Assembly: GCF_001949145.1 (NCBI RefSeq)
Contig: NW_019091364.1
Span: 315,913 to 379,912 of the forward strand
Origin: Acanthaster planci
Lineage: Eukaryota; Echinodermata; Asteroidea; Valvatida; Acanthasteridae
Length of the DNA stretch: 64,000 nt
Reading direction: 5' to 3'
Every line of letters begins with the position of its first letter. Position 1 is the stretch's first letter. The position numbers and the translations under genes are program-made. The notes beneath the pieces were generated by a model that had not been told where the DNA came from, did not search any database, and saw only the letters and a list, made by a program, of their open reading frames with translations. Below, one piece after another: positions 12,001-24,000 of the stretch.

Positions 12001-15000
12001 AAAGCAAAGTCGAGATTCTGAACTCCTGGGAAGAGCTGTCTGACCAGCGGCACCCAACGACGTTTGTCTCTGGTCATGGACAGCATATCAATAAGCTCCT
12101 CGTCACTCAGGAAGAAGAGGCGTGGTGAGGCGGCACGGGCGTGGTCTAAGAGTGATGTCAGGCCCTTCAGGATCTCTTCCTGTGTTGAACAAATTTGGCA
12201 AAGTAATGATGTTTCTCCAAAAATGTTTGTGTCCCATAGAAAATGAACACGCCATCGTATATCATTACATCTACGCATGCTCTACCGAGGGCGGTATAAT
12301 GCTTCATCACTAGAGCAATGTCTGAGCAGTTCCTGTAAAATTCTTTATGAAATCCTGTCTTCCAACCTCAGTGAAACCTGACACACTGATGCCAACCCAA
12401 ACTGTAAAACCCAAATTTCTCTGTACATACAGAAAGCTGGAGTGTATGGTGCATGCTTTTTAAAACAACAACAATTTGCCTATCAAGCCGACAGCGACTT
12501 TTTTTAGCAGACAAGTCTGCATCTTGTTTTCTACAGTGTGCCCCACTTAAAAATCTACCTGACCATGGTCCCCAACGGGGTATCTTTGCTTTTCAAAGTG
12601 TATGGCATTTTCAATTTCCCCCATGATCAGTGATGCAGTTGACTCCATCCTGCAAGTGTCTGTTACTCCATCACAAGTCATTTGGTCTGATAGGCCAAGT
12701 CATATGCTACTCAAATCAACTGCAACGAAAGCATTCCTTTGTCATTGCTCAACCTGTTACTTCCAACTGGTCTTGTGGAGGGACTTGTTATGGGCTTGAC
12801 TACAGCACTGCCTACAATGGTAACTTGCCTGTTTGACAATCAGCGATGACAACAGCTCTCGTAGTGTATCTCCCTGCAACTCACGGTGACCTTTCTGACT
12901 TTTGAGTTTCTCCAAAATGGACAACACCTTGGGATCTGCAACAACAGCTTTCATGATTTCCTGAAAACAAAAGTAACATCCTACTACAAGCTTGGACTCT
13001 ATTTGGAAGTATTTATTTATATGTGGAATTTGAACTCATAATGAACTTATACATTTGGGTCATAAATTCAGGGTCTAAAAGTGTGACATTTTTGTGTCCC
13101 GGTTACACCTGACCTGTGTAATTTGGCATGGAAATATCACTGAAATTGATTTCAAACTATTTCGATTTGTTTGGCAGGTAATTTACATTAATTCATCACT
13201 CTTGGAAATTACAGGTGTTCTGCACTTACAAAATCATATGTCAGATAGAAAAATTGGACCCTTAATTTAAAGAGTAATCCAAGGGTATTCATTTTTATAG
13301 CAGCAGAGATGTGCTAAGATCCACCTGAACCTTACCTGATATTTCATATCCACACCTTCAAACAAATTGGCCAAATTCTGACACTCCTGTCTCAAGTTCT
13401 CATCCCCAAAGACACGGCTAAGGTACAGCCACTGTTGATAGACAATGAACCACAACTAAACAGTTCAACCCTAGTCCAGATCGTCTTACAGTCAAGGAAA
13501 AGTTTCGTCATGAAAACAAATACACTATGAATGTAATACACACTGTTGGAGTAATAATGATTACTTTCTGCTGTTGCAGCTTTTGCATTAAAGGCTGCAA
13601 CCGAATCTGTTGTCTAGAGCTAGGTCTAGGTCTTTGCTCCATTGGCATACGTGGAGATGTGCAGACAACAGACCTAGCCGTAGTTCTGGAAGCCCGTTTC
13701 GGACACAGCCTGAGTTTATTATTTCAGTTGAGCCCTGACCTTAGTCTGGCAAGCAGTCCACAGGTCTAATATCTCTTGTACACGTCTGAGGGTTGAGCAC
13801 CAGACCTCTGCCTCAGTTCGTAGGTCAGCCAAGTGGGGTGAGACCAGCATGCATTGTAGTGTCACCAGATTGTCCTGAGTATGAAATAATGATTAGATGT
13901 AGCAGACACCAGCCTGTAAGTTTCTGAACTCGTTCTGATACTGCCTTTCTTGACAGGACTTTAAATTTGAAGTTTAAATGGGCCGAACAGAAATTATTCC
14001 TAAACTAAAGAAACAAAACAGCGGCGGGCACTCAGGATTTGTCACAGGGGGAGTGGCTCAGATGGGAATTCCCCCTCCCCCAATGATCTCCATGATGCTC
14101 ACGCCCCCAACCTCTGGCACCAAAGAGGACTGGTATGTACGGTTACATCACAGCTAGTACTTAAAAAAAATTAAGTAAAAAAATTGAAAACTTCAGGGGT
14201 AAACCTCCCTCCCTCAAGTCCTCGGGGGCACCACTGGAACGTAAACAAGTTATGAGATGAGAAGGCCATTTTGTGAGTATGGTCCATTTTTTCCTTCAGT
14301 CTCAAATCCACCCTGAATGACACTTCATTCACCCCTCTCACAATCCCACCTAACTGTTGCTGTACCCACCTCCAGCATATATTTCAGCTCCGCCTCTCCA
14401 ATCAGTATAAACATATCTGGTATGTTGGTGATTGCTGGCATGGCTGCTGCCACTGATTGTCTGACTGGAATATCTTTAGACAGACCCTTGTTTCCTTTCT
14501 TGTGTTTACCATCAACAACTGTTAAAATAAACAAAAATGAGCCACATCAACACAGATAAATCAGCCAAAATATGTTTCTTCAACGAGCAGTTTTTCACCC
14601 GCATTATTTATTTGATAGCACTACAATCTTACCTTTCTTGGCCTTGATAACTGGGATATGCTTGGCCAGCTTGAATTCCTTGTCTTCCCACAATCTTCTC
14701 AGCTTGATCAAGGATTGCTCCAAGGCAAACTCACCAGCTGCTCCATTACAGATGGTATTAATCTGTAGGCTATGCTCACTCAAGTTGAAGGACAGTAGCT
14801 CTTGGACGGTGTAGAAGTGGGAAGGTTCATAGACTTGACCTAGACTGACAAACAGAGCTTTCCAATGGCGAGGCTGGAAGGTCAAGATCAGAAATCTCAA
14901 TAAGTCCAAGTTTACACGCAACAGTCAAACATTGTCTTCAAAGGTACCAACTCAAACTGATTTCGTCTCTTGAGTCAAGCACTGAGAAAGACCCTAGTGA

Positions 15001-18000
15001 AGCTGATTGAACTGTTGGTCTTCAGCAACTCCAGTGACTGGTTAACTCACCTTGAGAGCATTACTGGACAACTTTTTGAGTAGTGGCAGATCCTGCTTGA
15101 AGTCTGATAGCAGACGGTACCAATGAGCCAAGACTTGATCTCCTGGTGGTAGCTGCTGTTTCAACTGTCCAGCTGCTTGCTGCCACTCAGTCACCTTGTC
15201 CAGTGCCTTGCTCACATTCATCTAAGGGGAAATAGAAAGGCTAATGTGTATCAGCATCGGGTTGCCAGAGGTGCTACTGACTTTAATCTCAAAGATCACA
15301 GGACAGAAGCTGGGATAGCCAAGCATCTTGCTGGGACCAATTTCACGGAGCTGCTTAACAGTTAGCAGAATATCAAGCTAACTTCAGCAGAAACATTGGC
15401 TATTAAACCTTAAGCACTATTTCATGGCCGGTGGTTGGTGTGGTTTTGCTAATGGTTGCAGGCGCACAGAGATTTCTACTGTTACATCACAAAGTTTAAG
15501 CACGTTTTTCCTCCAAGGTTAGCAAGCCTTTGGATGTGCTTACTGCTTATGGTCTCCATGAAATATGTGGAGCTTCTGTTAGCAAGAAATCGTACGCTAA
15601 GCTGTGCTGTGAAATGGGGGTCCTAATCTCCTTTTCCTACCTTCCTGAAGAGCTGCTGTTTCCAATCCTTGATGTTATAAGTTGACACCTCGACATAGCT
15701 CCAGAGAGTCAGCCTGACCTTCATCCTAGCTAGCATGACACCAAGCTGTGATGTCTCAAATTTCTGACCCATGATTTTCTCTCGGTAGTGACTGCATTGC
15801 ACCATGCCAGTCTGAACTTTGTTGAACTCCTCTATCAGCTACAGAAACCAAAGTAGAGTTGTCATTCGCAAATCTATATTCAGTCAGGAGGCAGTCTAAT
15901 ATCTGATCAAGACTGGCAAAATGAGGCTCATTCCAGAATTTGACATGAGCTCAATCTAGCCTAGGTGCAGCCCTCCAGTATATCATTCATAAGGTCTCCA
16001 CAGTCTCAAACACACTCCCATCGATGGCAAGTCTGGACTTTGATCACAAGTCCCAACCTATCCAGTCAGAGGCTATTCAAAGCTTGCAATGAGCAAGAGG
16101 AATGTGCTAGCAAACAGGTGAGCTTACTGCTTTGAGGGGTGGAAGGAGATGAGTAGGGTTCTTGGAAGGGTCTAGGTAGTCTCCACTGGTTGCTGTACTT
16201 GAAATACGCACTGCTTCCGAGTTCAGTTTCTGAAAAAAGACATATAAAATATGAGCTGAGCTACACCAACACACGTCTATATATTTTGAAATAGTTACTC
16301 GTCGATGGAATTATGGTGTCAAACAGTAACTTGCTCGTCAAAAGTCGGGTGAGTCAGAGACACAAGACTAATGACAGGTTTCGTGGCTCACCACTCAAAT
16401 GACTCATACCTCATAAGTATCCTCCAAGTAGCTCATCTGGATGGGTGTCTGAGTGTTGACAAACTCAGCAGCATCTTGAAGTTGTAGCAGGAAGGCCTCC
16501 CAGCTCTGCCAAACCTTCTCCTCGCATTTCTCCTCATCGGTCGTCAGGGATCGGTAACTCAGACGAATCACCTACAAGGTCAGAAATCAAGTGTAAGAGA
16601 GCAAGTCCGATTATCCCAGCATATAACACTTTAAATTCTTAAAATGGTCTTCCAGTGAACTTCTAAATTGTCCAGACAAACTCTCTACTGCTATTTTTCC
16701 AGCGATACAGACAGCGTTATCTTTAATACATGTACCTCAAAGAGCGACTTGATGTACTCGACCTCCTTCTGTAGGTCTGGCATCTTGACTTTGTATGTGC
16801 TATACTGCTGAGCATAATTGGCAAAGACAGCTATGTCTGTGTCTTTGTTCTTCATTCCCTGAGGAATAAACATATCACTGAGTATTGAAACACTGCTGCA
16901 GGTCCTGTAGCATACAGTCGAACAAGGATAAGAAGAGCATTTATAATACAAAAGAACATCTTAGGTCCCACGTCTTTGTTCTTCTTTGATAATCCAACAG
17001 GTCCATTTGTACTGTCTCAAGACCTTGTTATGACAGTGTTCCACTGTATTTGACTACCAATTTTCACCAGCCAATTACGTAATTACATACATATATATTT
17101 ATATTTTCTTTTGGATTTATATTAAGTTTTTATATTTCTACTTTTCTCATTTTATTTATTTATTCTTTATTTTATTTTTTTCCGTGTTTTTTATTTTTAT
17201 TTGTTGTTCTTAATTGGTGTTTACCTGTTTCGTTTAATTTTTATATCATTCTTTTTATTCTTTGTTTCATTTTATTTAGTCATGTTGTCTTTTTTGCCTC
17301 GATGGCCGCCCATAAGTAATTACATACACCGCAGCATTTACTTTCAAGACCACAGCAAACTACAATCAACTCCTCATGGAAGCATTTTCCCTTTCTTGAG
17401 GATTTTCTTTTATTCTGATCTTACCTCTACAACCATCTTGACCTCTGAGATGAATGCCATGGAGAACTTCTTCGCCTCGCTGGCAACAAAGTTCAGCAGG
17501 TCTCTGAATGCTGCAGTCAAGGCCGGAACCAGGTCCTCCTGAATGGCACTGCAGTCTACTAGGAAGAGGCCGTTACTAGTCCTGAAGGTTCTGTCAACGT
17601 TGCGAACCTTTTCACTCCAGTCTCTGATTTGACCCAATTTTGTCTGGAGAAATAACATTAACTTGTATGAATAAAAAGCAGCTTCAGTAAATTTCTAATA
17701 AATATCTTTCTGCATAACCAATGCGGGAAACAAAAAAGAACAGACTTGGTAATTGTTTATGTTTGCCTCCAATACAAATGTAAGAAAGCATACCTATTTG
17801 TAGATACTTAGAAAACTTAAGGGCCACCAAGATTTTGGTTGATAATACCAATTCTTAAGAAAACTAGGAATATACTGCAAAGTTTGTGTGACGCTGAAAC
17901 TATACACCTATTTGACAGAAACTACAGTAAATCTTCAAATAATTTCAAGGACACTCCTACTTTCTATGAAGAACTAAACGAGAAATTTAATCTTAAGGTC

Positions 18001-21000
18001 AGTCAATAATTACCTCCACAGCATATGCTTGAGCTCGTTTCCAGGCTTGGACAGATTCAGGCTTCCAACTCAATGTAAATTGATGGATCTCCATTAGCCA
18101 TGTCTGCTCATTACAGAAAGCTTTGATGTCATGAATCGCTGAGTCCATCAGTGATTGATAGTTAGTCATGGCTGCTGTCACCTCAACGCTGTCAAAAGGT
18201 TAAAGGTCAAACAAACCAAGAGAAAATAGAAGCTTGTTTTTATATCACCTGTAAAACCTACAGTATCCTGGTTCAATGAGTCCTTTGTACTACAAAGTCA
18301 CAAGTCACACTTCACAAAATAAGACACAAGTTTGAAACTTAAATGGCTTGCTTTCAACTCAAGTTGACCAAACATTCTGAACTTAAGCAGTTTATTGAAG
18401 GGTGCGTTCACACGGATACTCCTGTTAACACAAGTAGGATGTGTGAGCATTACACTCGGGTACAGGGGTATACACCCCCTCTAGCAAGAGACCCTCGGGT
18501 CGTACTCCAGCCGTTTGAGCACTCAAGAGTATACTGGTGTTAACAGCGAGTAGCTTGCTTAAACGCACCCTTACTGTTCATGTCCAACATTTTATTCCAG
18601 CTTCAATTTACATTAAATAGAACTCAGCTAACTTACTCATTCTCCAGTGTATCAATCAGATTGTTCTGGTTCAGTGGGCTGTATTGTCCCATCATACCCC
18701 GACCTTTGACCTGCAGGTCATCCTGCAGAGAGGCCTTCATGACAAGGTCAGGGGTTGCAACCCCTAGCTGGTCAGTAGATTTGGTTCTTTCTTCTGACAT
18801 TGAGAATGAGATCAAGTATAAGTGAATGAAGAGACTTCATTAGTTTTGGCCTTTGAATTGATTTACTGATCTACGGTTTTTGAATTACTTTCCTGGCTGA
18901 TATGACAATAGAATTGTCGCAACATAATATTAAAAAAACTATGATCAAAATTGCTATTATTTTACAAAATATTGAAATATCATGACATCTCTGGTATCGT
19001 TTTTAATATTCATGATTTTTTTTCTCAACCTGAATTTTCCAGAAAAAATCAATGCTACTAAACCTCACTGATTTCCACCATCTCATCAAACTCAACCTCA
19101 TTTTGCTGCACAATGTGCATGTATAAAGTTGTCACAACATAACACTGAAATTCTCAAGGATTCCAAAAACGTTTCATGCCAAACAAGCATAAAACTGGAA
19201 ATGCGCAAAGCAAAACGCAATTTTATTGGTGCCATTTTCTTACGCCTTTGGTCAAGCTTTTGAAAATAACAACCAAAAAAATTTGATTTTTTGGTGCTGA
19301 GGCTGCTGGTATGATGATTGATTTTTAAGGAAATTTGAATTATTTGCAAACATTCGGATTGAGTTATGCAAGAAATAAAACAAAAACTTTGTCTGTTTAC
19401 CTAGCAGTTGATAATAAGCAATTTTTCCAAGCCAAATTGTTCATGCATTTGTATGGAAAGTACGGGGGGTTAGCATGCAGAATGTTTGGACTATTTTACA
19501 TCATATTGGTGATATCGCTGGGGGAAAAAAATTGGCTTCCAAAAAATCAGTATCATCAGTTCCATTTTGGACTCACCTCTTTCTGACCAAATTGGAGCAC
19601 TGATAGTCTCATCTCCTTCCTGTGTCTGGCGTGGAGTACAGTCTGTCTCATCCATACTTCCATAATCACTCTCCCCATCATGAGAGTCTGATCCATGACT
19701 AAACTCTTCATCATCCATCTGAGGCAGATCTACTTCAGAGGTGCTCACTGTCTGCGCTACATCCGTCTTGGTGCCGGACTTAAAGGTGACTACGGACTTG
19801 CGGGCTGTGTTGGTAGACTTCTGGGTGACAGTTGACCTGTTGTCAGGAATGGACTCTGCCTGTAGAGGTCTGAAGAAGCCAGAGAGCTCTAATTTAGGAT
19901 TGAGCTTCAAAAGGTTTCTGGTGTTGACTAGATGACCAATATTGCATCGGCAAATATAATAAACAAGTACTACAGTGGACAAGGACTAGTGTAAGTAATG
20001 CCCCTGGCCTTTGGGATAACGTTGTCCAAAAAGCATAATTCCTTCAGTTGAAAAACAACATCACGATCTCATACAGCACAGATGAAGAGTTCATTACTCT
20101 ACCTATCGTGACCAGTCTTTGTCCTGGGTGATGTTGCTGCTTGACCCGTTTCTTTCTCTCCACCTATCCAGCCACTGGTAACTGTCTCCATTGGATGAGA
20201 CTTACTACTGATAAGCATTGGAATCTGATTCAATAGACTGGTCAGACTGTCTGTGAAGGTTTCCTTGCTGGGGTACAAACTCAGAGTACCTGAAAACAAC
20301 ACAGAAACAACCAAATCAGAACTACTACCACACAATTGACAGTGATGCAGTAGAAATGATTCTCTGAGACTCAGTCAAAGACTGGAACAAGAAACTCCAC
20401 AACGTATGCAACGTTGCTGTCTGCTAATACTTCAGGTATTTCAAAAGAGAAGAGTATTCTACAAAGTTTGAAGAATAAAAAAGGGATCTTTCAAACAGTT
20501 TATTAGAACATTATTTGGGAAGGCTAGTTCGTAATTTCATTTCTTTTTTGTGGAAACAGGTATTAATTTCTGATATCAAAAGCCAGGCTGTCAACAGGAG
20601 TGTGTTTGATGCAGTGTCTTGCCTGACTTTGGAGTCCTTAAGGTATATATGTGCATGTCTTAAAGCTAAGTCCATTCTCAACTTTATAACAAATCCTTAC
20701 TTTCTTCGGTAAAGACCAGCTTGGCTGCAAACAGTGCCTCTCTCTTGGCATCTGAACCGTTAGCCATGGTGGTGTTGACAAAGTGGCATATGTTAGTCCT
20801 GGCTAGAGCTAGGAGATGGCATAGCAAGATCTGATCTACAAGCTGAACAAAGTTGCCAAGATGCCTAAAAGAGGAAAACAAAAAGTTGTGGTGAAGTGCC
20901 TTGCTCAAGGACACAAACAGCTTGCTCCTTCCTGAACGTAGATGCCATAGACAGACAACCAAACAGAGATGTGTCGGCTAATCATGAATGGGAGCAATTC

Positions 21001-24000
21001 CTACCTTGTCTCCTCTTGAGCCCTTTTCAGGTTTTGCTCCCTCTGTTCTTTCTTCTGACGTTGAACATACAGGGACTCTTTTGAACTGAAGGATTGAAAA
21101 AAAAATGTCTTTCGCAACAGATAAGACTGATACGTGTGAAAGATTGCTTAACTGCAATAATCCATCAGAAAACAGTTTGAGCTAACTGACAGAGCGAGTC
21201 TTAAAGAGGACGTTTCGAAGACAAAATCTGATCCCGAAATAAGTAAAATCCTATCATCTGTTTCATTACAAGATCACAATTATGAATTCAAGTTCTGATT
21301 CAAGGTCTGTAGTCTTACTTACAAGAGTGCCTTGTCTTTCTTAGCCTGTGCTTCACAGAAATGTAACTTGTCAAAAGAATCCTGGCAAGTTCTCTCCATG
21401 ATTAGTTTACAGTAACTGTGGACAAAGTTAAGATGGTTGCGGTCAGTTTGGCATAGGTGTGGAGTAAAATTCTCCAAGTTAGAGTGCATCTTAAGTAAAC
21501 ATTCCAAGTGGAACTTAGTTTTTCTGTTGCAATGTTCAAGGTTGACTCGAAGTCTTTTCTCAGAGACTCAGAATCATTTGGGGCAACAGTCAACTCATTA
21601 AGATTTGATTTTCAAGACAAGTCAGCTATGTTTACTGCAATGCTCTAAAAGCATCAAAGGGGTCAGGTTGGTGCAGCAACTCCTTCCTTGCCTTCCACCT
21701 CTGGGGCCCTGGTTCAAATCCCATTTCGGTCATCAGGTGAAGTAGGTCCTCAGTCTTCGCCGATTTCATGGGTTTTCCCAGAATATTTATGAAGGGATTT
21801 GATCCCACCTCTAAAAACTGAACAAGTCTTGACTTGTTTCTTCACAGTCACTCATAAACATCCTGAAATTGGTGCAGAATGCATTGTTGGAAGAATAGAA
21901 ACAAACAAACAAACAGAAATCAAAAGACCCTCTAGTACAAACTTGACTTACTTGAAGAATTTGTCCAAGATTCCTTCACCTGCTCGTTGCTTCATCTTGG
22001 CTGCATGCTCAAACTCAGCAAGGGTGAAACAATGGCTGGTTGACCAAAAAAAAAATGCTGGAGTCTTGTATGAGAGATGTCAGAACCTGTGACAATCTAA
22101 CTCACATGTAAGTCACACTATCTTAAAATGATTCAACCACGATCAACAGATAATGTCTAATTACAATGTCACCGAACAATAAGCATAAAATATGGTGAGA
22201 AGGGATTCTTGAAAACTAATGGTTTAATGGAGCAGGCTTACTCTTGTTCCAAGGGCAGCAGTTTGACTGTAGACAGTTCCTGTAATAACTTGGACACCTG
22301 CAGCAAGGCAGCACCAAAGACAGGTACAGCAAGTAGCAGCGATTGCTGCACATGATGACGAATTTTACTGTACTCCAGGAATTTCTTGTTAGAGAGCCAC
22401 CTGTGATATCACATGGGAGAAGAAATCTTTGCAAGGTAAATCTGACAGGACAAAAGGGATTTGAAGTCGTAAACTTCTTTACCTAAACTTTCAGCTTTGT
22501 TACCTGTGAAATGCCTTCCTGATGAGGAAATATTTAAAGAACGGCATCTTAGTCAGCGTGCTCCACAAGACGGCCTCTCTATGCCAGTCATACAATGACA
22601 TGCTCTCTGCTGTCTGACCTTTGACCTTATGCATAATGCCAAAGCAGGAGACAATCCAATGCTCATTGGGGTCCGCCTGAGGGGGGACAAAATCACATGT
22701 TATATCTCACAGTAAATGTCATGTTTTGATCCACACAAGTATAAGCGTCACACCTTTAAACTAAATTCACGTCTTTCATTTATTTTGATTTGATCAAAAT
22801 GCAAGAAGTTGCTGAAAAGACAAAGTTGTCCATTTTTACAATATCTTTAGTCTAATGCTGTGCATACATTTCTGATCTTGGAATACGATATTTATTTCAA
22901 TCATATCCGTTGTCATATATACTGCTTAATAAGCATTATCAAATATCACAGATTTGCTTGTTTTCTTGAATACCTACCTTGTGTTTTGGGACAGCTACAA
23001 GGTCATAGGGACGAAAGTGACGATTTGGTGCTTTGTTAAGGTAGACAAACTTGGCTTGGCCTAAGTGACGACCCTTGCCAAATAACTCCACTGCTTCCTT
23101 GCCTGTCAAGGGTGGGGGTGGGGGAAGCTGCACCAGAACAGAACGACCAACCAACAGACAAGAGGTTAAACAGTATCATGAAAGTAGCAAAGCAATGGTG
23201 TCAAGGTCTTTGTCGTATACGTACATGTAATGAGAACAAGTTTGGAGTGGTTATGTTTCATTTCAAAGCAGTACTGAACAACTACTAATAAATGCCAAAT
23301 TTAAGCCAAACTGAGGAATGATTCCCTGAGAGTTACTCCTGTGAAAAGGAAAGTGGATGAAAGAAGGAAAACGCAACACCTACGGATTCTTCCTCTTCGC
23401 TGATGGCATAGTCTTCCTTAAAGAGGGTGGAGTCTACAGTCCAGGAGGGTGTGGTTTCTTGTGCAGTGGATGTCTGGGCAAGAACAGATCCAGAAGATAC
23501 CTGCCAAAAAGAGTGTTTAGAATGACATTAAAATGGAAAGGGTACAAAGTTACCATAGATTTCATGAAATTCATGATAGAATTCACTGACTCTTATCTAG
23601 TAGTCTCTTATCTAGTAAGTTTCTTACTTCTTTCTACTGTCACGCCATAAGAATCAAGTTAGGGCAGAGCAAGCCCAACATTCCTAATTAAAATTCCACA
23701 CAATATCCTGCATTTTTAAGTGAATGCTTTGAGGGTTTGGAAATTCCATTTTGAAAACATGTTCATCCATTTAGAGTCCCAAAATACCAAACTATAATAT
23801 TCTTATTTCCAAGATAGATTTGCACCGGGGAGATGTCAATTAATGTTGCATTTTTTGCCCTGCCCGATGTGTATGATAACACAGTATATTCAGTGTTTGC
23901 ACCTGAAGACTTGTGGAAAAAAAACAAAAGTGTACTCCAAATGACATCTCCCAGCGCAAATCCATCCTTGGAAATAGTTGTTTGTGGTACCCGCTGCTAC

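Noticed and set aside
11550-12278. 242-codon continuous ORF
   Set aside because: It reads through the intron between exons 29 and 30; the middle part is AT-rich and lacks dynein similarity.
21402-21593. Apparent frameshift in exon 11 of the dynein-like gene
   Set aside because: Two overlapping frames suggested a break, but an acceptor at 21524-21525 starts the exon in the right phase.
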